From Planctomycetota bacterium (GTDB taxonomy: Bacteria; Planctomycetota; SZUA-567; JAKLDR01), in contig JAKLDR010000003.1 in the NCBI GenBank assembly GCA_022703445.1, positions 1 through 36,406 of the forward strand: a stretch of DNA of 36,406 nt, given 5' to 3'. Within the stretch, counting starts at the first letter, position 1, and the number at the start of each line of letters is the position of its first letter. Below are positions 8,871 through 16,461 of this stretch, in pieces. The notes beneath the pieces were generated by a model. The model had not been told where the DNA came from and did not search any database. It was given only the letters and a program-made list of their open reading frames with translations. The position numbers and the translations under genes are program-made.

Positions 8871-8882
8871 GAGCTTCATCTC

Positions 8883-10520
8883 CTAGATTCCGTCCCAGTC
8901 CCGGCACTTCGGGCACAGCCGGAACCCGTCGAACTTCCCGCCGCCGTGCTCCCGGCGGAGCTCGGCGATCCGCCCGCCGGTCCAGAGTTCCTCGATGCTC
9001 TTCTCGCGGACGTTCCCGGCCGGCCCGGCGGCGGTGAAGTCCATGCGGCAGACGGGCACGGTCCCGTCGGCGAGCACGACCATTTCCTTCATCAGCCGGC
9101 GGCAGCCGATCCGCCTGGCGAGGTTGAGGTGTACCGAGGCCCGGTCGGCCAGCTGCCCGGCGCAGTCGCTGGCCGGCCGGATCACCGCCCCGTCGCTGCG
9201 CGCGTTCCAGAAATCGAAGAAGTCGAGCAGCTCGGGCTCGACCTCGACGCGCTTCTCGGCCTCGACGACCACGAAGGGCCACTCCCGGCCGGACTCCCTC
9301 CTGAGCGCCACGAGCCGCTCGACGTTGGCAACGGTCCGGTCGAAGTCGTCCCGGCCGGTCAGCCGGCGGTAGGTCTCGGCCCGGCCGGCGGAGAGCCGCA
9401 CGGAGACGACGTCCACGTCGCACTCCAGGAGCCGCCGCGCCGCCGCCTCGTCGAGCAGCGGCCCGAAGGTCTCGAGGTGCAGGCCGTAGATGCCGCGCCC
9501 GCGGGCCAGCCGGAGGAAGTCGAAGACCTCGGGGTGGGCCAGCGGGTCGCCGAGCCCCCCGAGCGTCAGGAGGATGTCGTCGCAGCCCGCCAGGTCGGCG
9601 AGCAGCTTCCCGAAGAGCGCGCGGTCCATCCGGCGCTCGGGGGCCTCGCGCGACCAGGGCGTGTCCGCGACCGGCACCCGGCCGGCGGCCGTCAGCTCGA
9701 CGTCGACGATGCGCGGCAGCCGGCCGGCGTATAGCTCCGGATCGGCGGCCACCAGCGCGGCGGCCTCCTCGGCCGAGGGGCCCAGCCCGTCGGGTCCCGG
9801 CGCGCGCCGCAGGATCCCGGCCAGCATCTCCTGCGAGCGGGCCGAGTCCGCCGAGCCGCGGAACTCGCAGCGGCGCACCGGGGTCGGGGCCAGGAAGTTC
9901 TCCTGCCGGTGGACCGGGTCCTGCGAGGGCGCCGCGGGGGTCAGCGCCAGCTGCCGGCCGACGGTGGCCCCCCTGGCCCCCATGGCCTCCAGCCACGCCG
10001 CCGTGCCCAGCAGCCCGGCGAAGCCGCCCGGCGCCTGGCAGAAGGCCGCGGCCATGGCCGGAGTCCCCTGCGGCGCGGCGTGCTCCACCAGGCCGGCCAG
10101 GATGCCCGGGTCGAGCAGGACGGCCTCCGGCAGCGCGGCGACGATCGCGTCGGCGCCGAGCCTCCGGGCGGCGGCGGCCAGGGCGGCGAAGTCGCCGGCG
10201 CTGTCCAGCTCCATGGACTGGCCGAGCCCCCCGCGCCAGGAGTCCTTGGCCCACTTGCGGGAGCGCCGGATGGCCTCGCGCCCGGGGATGTCCGGCCCGC
10301 CCAGCTCAAGCACCTCGGCGCGCGCGGAGCCCAGCCAGGCCCGGGCCTCGGCGGCCAGCCCCGGCTCGGCCAGCACGGCCACGCCGGCGATCCCCGCGGT
10401 TCGTCCGGCCCGGGCGACCGCCCGCTCCAGCACGGTCCGGCCGGCCAGGATCTCGCCGGCGCGGCTGGGCAGGCCCAGCGGTCCGGTCCGGCGGAGCTCC
10501 ATGCAGACCCAGACCTTCAC
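8883..10520 (-). CDS. Nucleotidyltransferase-like / SPASM protein with a degenerate radical-SAM core
   Basis: The protein has 545 residues. GTG 10520 overlaps the upstream TGA by 4 bases (GTGA) and has GGAGGAG about 6 bases before it. Residues 1-200 resemble SpsF-type cytidylyltransferases, but the usual RLPGK signature reads GLPSR. Residues 270-460 look like a radical-SAM barrel, with VDVELT at the first strand and GGLGDPLAHP (321-330) at the GGEP position. The CxxxCxxC motif that should follow VDVELT is missing: the stretch reads AAGRVPVADTP. A C-terminal SPASM-like domain keeps C473, GTVPVC (C491) and CPKC (C536, C539). This architecture matches the spiro-SPASM family as I recall it. The protein probably binds an auxiliary Fe-S cluster but is not a conventional radical-SAM enzyme. 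Its place after Maf suggests flagellar or surface glycosylation. Confidence 0.75.
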   Translation of the reverse strand: MKVWVCMELRRTGPLGLPSRAGEILAGRTVLERAVARAGRTAGIAGVAVLAEPGLAAEARAWLGSARAEVLELGGPDIPGREAIRRSRKWAKDSWRGGLGQSMELDSAGDFAALAAAARRLGADAIVAALPEAVLLDPGILAGLVEHAAPQGTPAMAAAFCQAPGGFAGLLGTAAWLEAMGARGATVGRQLALTPAAPSQDPVHRQENFLAPTPVRRCEFRGSADSARSQEMLAGILRRAPGPDGLGPSAEEAAALVAADPELYAGRLPRIVDVELTAAGRVPVADTPWSREAPERRMDRALFGKLLADLAGCDDILLTLGGLGDPLAHPEVFDFLRLARGRGIYGLHLETFGPLLDEAAARRLLECDVDVVSVRLSAGRAETYRRLTGRDDFDRTVANVERLVALRRESGREWPFVVVEAEKRVEVEPELLDFFDFWNARSDGAVIRPASDCAGQLADRASVHLNLARRIGCRRLMKEMVVLADGTVPVCRMDFTAAGPAGNVREKSIEELWTGGRIAELRREHGGGKFDGFRLCPKCRDWDGI

Positions 10521-12433
10521 GGCCGCTCCTCCCCGGCTCCGGAGGGGGAGCCCGCCGCGGCGGACAGCTCCGCGCAGCGCCGGCGGGCGTCGCGCAGCGG
10601 GGGCTCGAGGAAGTCCGCGGCGCTGGCCAGCTCGCGGATCAGCTCGTCGTCGCGCCGGAAGCGCTCGCGGAGCTTGTCGGCCTCCCCGCCCCCGGCGGCG
10701 TCGGTGTCGCGCTGGGCCACCCCGGCCCGGTAGAAGCCGCTGGAGGCCAGCTCCTGCATGACGGTCAGGATGCGCCGCTGGCGCTGGATGCGCTCGCCCA
10801 GCTCCACGACCGTCCGGAGCAGGCGGTCGACCGGCTCGCCGTCGGCCAGGGCCTTCTCCACCCGGCGGTGGGTGCGGAGCTTCTGGTCGATGGCCGAGCG
10901 GACCTCCAGGAACTCCATGATCCGGCGGTCCAGGTCGCGCGCGGCCGCCGAGAGCCTGGCGCGGTCCAGCCCCGAGGGCCCGGCCCCCGGCGGGGGCATC
11001 TCGCCCGGCGGGCAGTCCGCCAGGAACTCGGCCAGGCGGCGCACCCGGGTGCCCTGCTTGAGCGAGCCGCCCTCGGTGCAGTCGACCACCGGCCGGCCCG
11101 ACTCCCGGATGGCCAGCTCCAGCTCGCGCAGGTAGTGGTACATGCTCCGCTCGGTGAAGACCTCGCCGCCGTCCTGCGAAGGGACCTTGAGCATGCTCTC
11201 GCGCCGGCGGAGCAGCACCTCCAGCTCGCGCATTTCCAGGGTGTAGAAGCGGTTGCGCTCGTTCTGCCACTCCTCGTGCTTGGGCGTGCCGGGCAGGTGG
11301 CCGATGTTCAGCGGGAAGGACAGGTCCTGGCCCACGAAGGCGATGGGCGAGAGCCCCAGGTGGCAGGCGATCAGGAAGCAGAAGTGGCCGACGTTGCCGC
11401 CCCCGAAGAAGCCGCCCATGTCGCGCCGGGCCTCCTCCAGGAACTGGTCCATCAGCGGGTCGCCGGCGAAGGCCAGCGGCCCGGGGTAGAACCGCACCGT
11501 GTCGTGGAAGGCCGGCCCGATGGCCACCAGCCGGGTGGGCACCCGCTCCGGGAGCGTCTCGAAGAACTTCCGGGTCTGGCCCTGGAAGTCGACGATGGCC
11601 GTGAAGTCCGGGACGATGCCCCGCTCCAGGAGCGGCTTGAGGACGATGTCGCAGGCCACCAGCACCGCCCGGCCGCGCGCCGCGCGCAGCCCGTCGATGT
11701 TCCGGCGCAGGCTGGGACCGGCGGACACCACTATCCCGGGCCGGCCGGCGAAGAGCGGCCGGAGCTCGGCCAGCGACGGCGCGCCCACGTAGAGCGGCAG
11801 GTTGCGCAGCTGGTTGACCAGGGTCTTGCGGCCGAGCATGAACTGCGAGACCATGGCCATCTGCCCGGAGATGGCGAAGTCGCGGATGGCCTGGCGGGCC
11901 TCCTGGTAGTAGTCCGGGGCCAGCGCCGTCGAGGGGGCGTGGGGCAGGATGATCAGCTGCGAGGACATGAGCACGACCTGCAGCGAGCGCAGCCCCTGGT
12001 AGAGCCCCTGGCGGTCCAGCCCGACCAGCCAGGAGATGCGCCGGTCGGCGAACAGCCCGCGCAGGTCGCGCCGCGACGCCGCCAGGCGCAGCAGCCCGGG
12101 GTCCCGCTCGAGCACCACTATCCGGGACTCGTGGTTGGCCCGCCCGGCCAGCGCCTGCAGGTGGTAGCCCAGGCCGAAGCCCAGCACCAGGAAGCCCTGG
12201 ACCGCGCCGGGGTCCGCGTCGCCGACGAAGCGCAGGGCCTCGCCGCGCGGGTCGAAGCGGCTGTGCAGGGTGGCGGCGGCGCCGCCGGCCAGGGGGATGC
12301 GCGCCGTCCAGTCGCCGTCGCGGGTGGGGATGGCCTCGGCCCCGGAGGGCTCGGCCGCGAGCTCCACGGCGCGGGCCAGGGACGGGTGGCCGGTCCTGAG
12401 GGCGGCCAGGTTCCCGGCCAGGAGCTCGGTCAT
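10517..12433 (-). CDS. Motility-associated (Maf) glycosyltransferase-like protein, DUF115/MptE-like
   Basis: The 638-residue cytoplasmic protein belongs to the Maf/DUF115 family, many of whose members attach nonulosonic acids to flagellin. Family marks are VVSAGPSL (235-242), the CDIVLKPLL segment (261-269), VPDFTAIVDF (274-283), GGGNVGHF (344-351) and VGQDLSF (367-373). The N-terminal 200 residues are the usual variable region, with a nucleotide-binding-like VLGFGLGYH (83-91). The C-terminal part is helical and probably coiled. ATG 12433 overlaps the TGA of the upstream gene by 4 bases (ATGA), and its own stop overlaps the next start by 4 bases, so three genes are translationally coupled. 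No flagellin gene lies in the window, so the acceptor is inferred. Confidence 0.85.
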   Translation of the reverse strand: MTELLAGNLAALRTGHPSLARAVELAAEPSGAEAIPTRDGDWTARIPLAGGAAATLHSRFDPRGEALRFVGDADPGAVQGFLVLGFGLGYHLQALAGRANHESRIVVLERDPGLLRLAASRRDLRGLFADRRISWLVGLDRQGLYQGLRSLQVVLMSSQLIILPHAPSTALAPDYYQEARQAIRDFAISGQMAMVSQFMLGRKTLVNQLRNLPLYVGAPSLAELRPLFAGRPGIVVSAGPSLRRNIDGLRAARGRAVLVACDIVLKPLLERGIVPDFTAIVDFQGQTRKFFETLPERVPTRLVAIGPAFHDTVRFYPGPLAFAGDPLMDQFLEEARRDMGGFFGGGNVGHFCFLIACHLGLSPIAFVGQDLSFPLNIGHLPGTPKHEEWQNERNRFYTLEMRELEVLLRRRESMLKVPSQDGGEVFTERSMYHYLRELELAIRESGRPVVDCTEGGSLKQGTRVRRLAEFLADCPPGEMPPPGAGPSGLDRARLSAAARDLDRRIMEFLEVRSAIDQKLRTHRRVEKALADGEPVDRLLRTVVELGERIQRQRRILTVMQELASSGFYRAGVAQRDTDAAGGGEADKLRERFRRDDELIRELASAADFLEPPLRDARRRCAELSAAAGSPSGAGEERP

Positions 12434-13029
12434 TGCCCGCCGCGCCCGCCGGAGGAGGCCAGCGCCCGGACCCGGGCGGCCAGGGCCTCGAGCTCCTCGG
12501 GCAGGCGGTACTCGGCGATGTCCGCGGCGGCCACCGCGTCGCCGGAGCGGACGGCGCCCTCCAGCTCGCGCATGGCGCCCACCACTCCCTCGATGCCCGA
12601 CCGGAGGTCCCCGGCGCTGGCCGCCCCGATCAGTCCGAGCGAGGTGGACAGGGCCTGCAGCACGCTCATGAACAGGCCGATGACCTCGTTGGCCCGGTCG
12701 AGCCCCTGGGATAGCTGCCCGGCGCGGAAGAGGTCGGCCGAGACCCGGAACTGGTCGCCGAGCTGGCCCAGGGCGCTGGCCACCTCGCCGAGGCCGTGCA
12801 GGCCCCACTCCCGGGCCGGGGTGCTGCGTAGGTCCACCCGGCCGAGTTCCCCCGCGGGGCGGGCGCACAGGGCGTTCTCCTCCTCGACGGAGAGCTCGGC
12901 GCCGTTGTGGTGGATGCTCATGATGGCCCGGCCCCCGGCGGACAGCTCGCGGCGGATCGCCTCGAGGGCCTTCGAGAAGGGCTCGCCGCCCGGAATCTCG
13001 CGGGCCTGGCCGTCGACGAAGAGTTCCAA
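12430..13029 (-). CDS. Small protein of unknown function in the Maf operon
   Basis: I do not recognise a family. From TTG 13029 the product has 199 residues. That start has AGGAGGT 3 bases upstream, a strong though close ribosome site. The frame also allows ATG 13071 (213 residues) with no good ribosome site. The N-terminal 50 residues (ELFVDGQAREIPGG, then SIHHNGAEL) suggest a small beta-rich fold. The rest is predicted helical (VASALGQLGDQF, NEVIGLFMSVLQAL) and resembles a helical bundle. There is no signal peptide. Its 4-base overlap with the Maf gene suggests it works with Maf, perhaps as a chaperone or adaptor for the flagellar substrate; that role is inference from position only. Confidence 0.7.
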   Translation of the reverse strand: MELFVDGQAREIPGGEPFSKALEAIRRELSAGGRAIMSIHHNGAELSVEEENALCARPAGELGRVDLRSTPAREWGLHGLGEVASALGQLGDQFRVSADLFRAGQLSQGLDRANEVIGLFMSVLQALSTSLGLIGAASAGDLRSGIEGVVGAMRELEGAVRSGDAVAAADIAEYRLPEELEALAARVRALASSGGRGGQ

Positions 13030-13081
13030 GCGACCTCCTGGCGTGCGGCGCGCCAGCCGCACGCCGGTCATTTTTCACACC

Positions 13082-13109
13082 CCCCCCGCCGGCGTCAAGT
13101 GTCGGGGGG
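13082..13109 (-). other. GC hairpin between the glycosylase gene and the Maf operon
   Basis: CCCCCCG at 13082-13088 pairs perfectly with CGGGGGG at 13103-13109 across 14 bases. Read with transcription (minus strand), it lies just after the glycosylase stop (13122) and is followed by GTGTGAAAAA, not a T-run. It may slow or partly end transcription before the Maf operon. Confidence 0.4.
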
Positions 13110-13121
13110 CCGCCCCGGGGG

Positions 13122-14092
13122 TCAGCCGCCCTTCCGGTCGCCGGGCGCGGGCACCGGCCGGCCGAGCAGCCTGAGGACCATCTTCATGTCCTCCCAGACC
13201 TTGGCCTTCTCCGGCGGGTTGCGGAGCAGGTAGGCCGGGTGGTAGGTGGCGACCAGCGGCGTGCCGTGGAAGTCGTGGACGGCCCCGCGCAGCCGGCCGA
13301 TGGGCTCCTCGGTGCCGAGCAGCGTCCGGGCCGCGGGCGAGCCCAGCGCGCAGATCAGCCGGGGCCTGATGATCGCTATCTGCTCGCGCAGGTACGGCCA
13401 GCACTCGGCGGCCTCGCCGGGCAGCGGCGTGCGGTTGTCCGGCGGCCGGCACTTGAGCACGTTGCAGATGTAGACCTCCTCGCGCTTCATGCCCATGGCC
13501 GCGATGATCTTGTTGAGCAGCTGGCCGGCGCGGCCCACGAAGGGCACGCCGCTGGCGTCCTCGTCCGCGCCGGGCGCCTCGCCGACGAAGAGCAGCTCCG
13601 CGCCGGGGGCGCCGTCGGCGAACACCGACTTGTTGCGGGTCTTGTACAGGGCGCAGCGCCGGCAGGCGTCGGCCAGGCTCGCGAGCTCCGCCAGGCGCTC
13701 GGCCGCCGGCCGGGCCGGGTCGGTGAGCGGCTTGGTCTCGAGCAGGCCGGCGTCGCGCGTGGAGCTGAGGCCCTTCGGCGGCAGCCCGGCCTCGGCGTTC
13801 GACGGCGGCGGGGGCGGCGCGGAGGCGGCCCGCGCGGCCTCGGCCGCCTTGGCCTCCCGGTAGCGCTTCAGGCGCTCGGAGACGCCGGCGTCGTCGGAGT
13901 CCGGGGTGGGCGGCGCGGGTCGGCCGAGGACGGCGCCGGGTCGGCCGAAGCGGAGGCCGCCGCAGCCGCCCCGCGTCCAGCGGCCCGCGGTCCCTTCCCG
14001 CCGCGCGGCGCCAGCAGGTAGCGCCCCCCGGCCAGTTCGTCGCCGAGGAGCTCGCGCGCGGCGCGGCGGGGGTCGCGGCGGTCAGCGGCCAC
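13122..14092 (-). CDS. Family-4 uracil-DNA glycosylase, interrupted by an apparent 1-base deletion
   Basis: The enzyme removes uracil from DNA, and family 4 carries a 4Fe-4S cluster. The frame ending at 13122 shows CRRC, GEAPGADED, GVPFVGRAGQLLNK, NVLKCRPPDNRTPLPGEAAEC and YHPAYLLR, so all four cluster cysteines and the His motif are present. CRRC is encoded upstream of the only start codon in that frame (GTG 13625), and the frame has no other ATG, GTG or TTG back to its stop. The N-terminus therefore lies in another frame, from GTG 14092 (VAADRRDPRR), which overlaps the thiC stop by 11 bases. The frames meet near 13917, where one base is missing from a repeated motif (see findings). The restored protein would have about 323 residues, with a long Ala/Pro-rich linker before the catalytic domain. 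It may be a sequencing error or a real mutation. Confidence 0.8.
13911..13948. repeat. Two imperfect copies of an 18-base motif at the frameshift
   Basis: On the plus strand CGGCGCGGGTCGGCCGA (13911-13927) and CGGCGCCGGGTCGGCCGA (13931-13948) differ by a single C. Adding that C to the first copy joins the two parts of the glycosylase reading frame. Confidence 0.85.
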
Positions 14093-15416
14093 GGGCCCGC
14101 TTCGCGGCGCGCCGCCGGGACGCCCCGGGGCGCGCGTCGGCGATCCGGAAGACGCACAGCGGGCCGCACATGGTGCAGGACTCGTCGCCGGCCCGCCGCG
14201 ACAGCGCGTGGCCGCGGCGCACGGCCTCGGGGTCGAGGGCGTTGTCGATCATCCCCGGCCAGTCGCGCCGGCGGCGCATCTCGCTGAAGCGGCGGTCCCA
14301 CTCCGCGGCGCCGGGGAGGTTCCGCGCGAGGTCCCCGGCATGGGCGGCGATGCGCGCGGCGATCACCCCCTCGCGGACGTCGCGCTCGTCGGGAAGCCGC
14401 AGGTGCTCGGCGGGGGTCACGTAGCACAGGAAGTCGGCGCCGGAGGCGGCCGCCAGGGCCCCGCCGATCGCCGAGGTGATGTGGTCGTAGCCGGGGGCCA
14501 CGTCGGTGACCAGCGGTCCGAGCACGTAGAAGGGCACCCCGCCGGAGAGCTTCTTCTCCAGGCGCATCTGTTCGACGACCTGGTGGAGCGGCACGTGCCC
14601 CGGCCCCTCGATCATCACCTGGACCCCGGCGGCCACCGCGCGCCGGGCGAGCCGGGCGAGCGTGCGCAGCTCCTCGTACTGGGCCTCGTCGCCGGCGTCG
14701 GCCAGCGCCCCGGGGCGGAGCCCGTCGCCGAGCGACAGGACCATGTCGAACTCGCGCGCCGCCGCGATCAGGCGGTCGAAGTCCTCGAAGAGCGGGTTCT
14801 CCCGGCCGGTGCGGCGCATCCACTCGGCCAGCAGCGTGCCGCCGCGGCTGACGATCCCGGCGACCCGCGGCCGGCGGTCCAGCGCGGCCAGCACCCGGCG
14901 GGTGACCCCGGCGTGGACGGTGACGAAGTCCACGCCGTCCTGCCCGTGGCGGCGGATGGCCCGGAAGAGCCCGTCGGCGGTGAAGGCCGCGGCCGGCCGG
15001 CCGGCGCTCTGGGCCTCGACCGCCGCCTCGTAGACCGGCACGGACCCGAAGGCCAGGCCGGTGCCGGAGACCAGCGCGCGGCGGATGGCCCGGAGGTCGC
15101 CGCCGGTGGACAGGTCCATGACCGCGTCGGCCCCGGCGGCCTCGGCGACGCGGAGCTTGCGGACCTCGGCGGCCGGGCTGGCCCGGTCGCCGGAGGTGCC
15201 GATGTTGGCGTTGACCTTGACGCGCAGCCCGGCGCCCACCGCGCAGATCGGGCGGTCGCTGTCGCGGCGCAGGCGGTTGGCGCAGACCGCGGCGCGCCCG
15301 GCGGCCACGGCCCGGCGGAGCTTCTCGGGGTCGACCATCTCGGCACGCGCGGCGGCGGCCACGGGTTCCGGCAGGCGCCCGGAGCGGGCCAGATCGATCA
15401 GGGTCTTGGCGGACAC
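14082..15416 (-). CDS. thiC: Phosphomethylpyrimidine synthase ThiC
   Basis: ThiC converts aminoimidazole ribotide to hydroxymethylpyrimidine phosphate in thiamine synthesis, using a 4Fe-4S cluster and SAM. The 444-residue protein shows the family stretches VNANIGTS, DAVMDLSTGGD, TVHAGV, SRGGTLLAEW, LSLGDGLRPG, MIEGPGHVP and YDHITSAIGGA. The C-terminal cluster motif is CTMCGPLC (C414, C417, C421), with CxxCx3C spacing as in the short ThiC forms I know from archaea and clostridia. It lacks the long N-terminal domain of enterobacterial ThiC. GTG 15416 is the start; its ribosome site is weak. The gene overlaps the glycosylase gene by 11 bases. I looked for a TPP riboswitch in 15417-15561 on the coding strand and found no convincing one. 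Confidence 0.95.
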   Translation of the reverse strand: MSAKTLIDLARSGRLPEPVAAAARAEMVDPEKLRRAVAAGRAAVCANRLRRDSDRPICAVGAGLRVKVNANIGTSGDRASPAAEVRKLRVAEAAGADAVMDLSTGGDLRAIRRALVSGTGLAFGSVPVYEAAVEAQSAGRPAAAFTADGLFRAIRRHGQDGVDFVTVHAGVTRRVLAALDRRPRVAGIVSRGGTLLAEWMRRTGRENPLFEDFDRLIAAAREFDMVLSLGDGLRPGALADAGDEAQYEELRTLARLARRAVAAGVQVMIEGPGHVPLHQVVEQMRLEKKLSGGVPFYVLGPLVTDVAPGYDHITSAIGGALAAASGADFLCYVTPAEHLRLPDERDVREGVIAARIAAHAGDLARNLPGAAEWDRRFSEMRRRRDWPGMIDNALDPEAVRRGHALSRRAGDESCTMCGPLCVFRIADARPGASRRRAAKRARGR

Positions 15417-15449
15417 GTTGGCTTTGCCTTTCCCGGCACGGAGCCGGAG

Positions 15450-15471
15450 CTAGCAGCCCGTTGGAAAAGTG
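15450..15471 (+). repeat. Solo copy of the terminal sequence of the 22080-22358 element
   Basis: CTAGCAGCCCGTTGGAAAAG and the two bases after it match the end of the element at 22080 with one substitution, in the same orientation as its left end. No matching right end follows within the 145-base gap between thiC and the exported-protein operon, so it is a relic end or an unpaired one. The remainder of the gap shows nothing else I can name. Confidence 0.7.
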
Positions 15472-15561
15472 GGCGGCGCTGACGGCTCAGTCATACCGGC
15501 TAGGGCGGACGACGGCAAGAGGAAATCGGGTGACCATGCCGCCGGGGGCAGCCAAGTCCGC

Positions 15562-16461
15562 CTACGGCTTCTTCTCCGGCTCCGGAGCGGGGGGCGGCGG
15601 CGGAGCCTTACGCTCCCCGCCGCGGGTCGGGTCCCAGACCAGCCCCTTGGCCTCGGAACGGTCCGGCTCGGTCAGCCGCAGGCAAACGCCCCAGGCGCCG
15701 GCGAACTGGGCGACCTTCACGACGATGTCGTTCCAGCCCGGCTCCAGGGTCACCTCCACCGCGTCCTGGTCGGGGACCACGCCGCGGGCCGCCGGGTTGG
15801 TGTGCACCATCTTGCCGTTGACCCGCACCTGGGCCGAGTCGTCGCTGCCCAGGAGCAGCAGCAGCTTGCGCGGCCCGGCGCCGCCCACCTGCACGGAGGA
15901 CAGCGCATAGGCCACCGCGTACTCCCGGTGGCCGAAGACCGCGTCGAAGTCCACGGCACCCCGCGCCCCGGGCTTGAAGGGCCGCAGCCAGCGGGCCTCG
16001 CCCTCGGCGGTCTTGTAGACCGCCTCGGGCTTGACGGCCTCGTCGGGCGGCAGCGGGAGGTCGAGCGGCTTGGTCTCCTCGCGCTTGAAGGGGAAGGGCC
16101 CGCAGAAGAAGAGGTCCTTGATCAGGCAGCGCTCGGAGATCTCCCTCCGGGCGTTGGCCCGGACGGCGTCGGCCAGCGCGGCCGCGCGCGTGGCGATCTC
16201 GGCGTCAGGGCTCTTGAGTGCGGCCTCCACCACCGGCAGGGCCGACGCGCCCATTGCGGCGAGCGCCTTGCTGGCCGCCTCGCGCTTCTCCCACTCGTTG
16301 TCGCCGAGTTGGGCGACCAGTATCCGGGCCCGGGCCTCCTCGGGATCTGCGGCCTCCGGCTGCGGGGCGGGGGAGGGGGAGGGATCAGGCTCGCCGGCGC
16401 GGAGCGGGGCGGCGAGCCCCAGCGCGCCGCACAGCAGCAGGGACGGCAGGGCGCGGATCAT
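15562..16461 (-). CDS. Exported HEAT-repeat / carbohydrate-binding-like protein
   Basis: The 299-residue protein has a signal peptide (LPSLLLCGALGLAAPLRAG) and then a Pro-rich spacer. A HEAT-like helical segment follows at about 40-110 (REAASKALAAMGASALPVVE). The C-terminal half is a beta-sandwich with GSDDSAQVRVNGK and LEPGWNDIVVKVAQFAG. That pattern occurs in the PA14/carbohydrate-binding-like modules of planctomycete exported proteins. The C-terminal tail is PPPPPAPEPEKKP. ATG 16461 overlaps the upstream TGA by 4 bases and has GGAGGT 7 bases before it. It is the last gene of the four-gene operon and contains no visible catalytic motif; I infer a role in binding a glycan or partner protein outside the cytoplasm. 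Confidence 0.8.
   Translation of the reverse strand: MIRALPSLLLCGALGLAAPLRAGEPDPSPSPAPQPEAADPEEARARILVAQLGDNEWEKREAASKALAAMGASALPVVEAALKSPDAEIATRAAALADAVRANARREISERCLIKDLFFCGPFPFKREETKPLDLPLPPDEAVKPEAVYKTAEGEARWLRPFKPGARGAVDFDAVFGHREYAVAYALSSVQVGGAGPRKLLLLLGSDDSAQVRVNGKMVHTNPAARGVVPDQDAVEVTLEPGWNDIVVKVAQFAGAWGVCLRLTEPDRSEAKGLVWDPTRGGERKAPPPPPAPEPEKKP

Noticed and set aside
7740..9734. Plus-strand frame of 664 codons opposite the URO-D-like and SPASM genes
   Set aside because: Shadow of the minus-strand genes; the text is Gly/Val/His/Pro-rich and crosses three real gene boundaries.
10868..13174. Plus-strand frame of 768 codons opposite Maf
   Set aside because: Crosses three coupled minus-strand genes and has no domain pattern.
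13075..14823. Minus-strand frame of 582 codons across the glycosylase and thiC
   Set aside because: Third-frame shadow; the real motifs lie in the other two frames.
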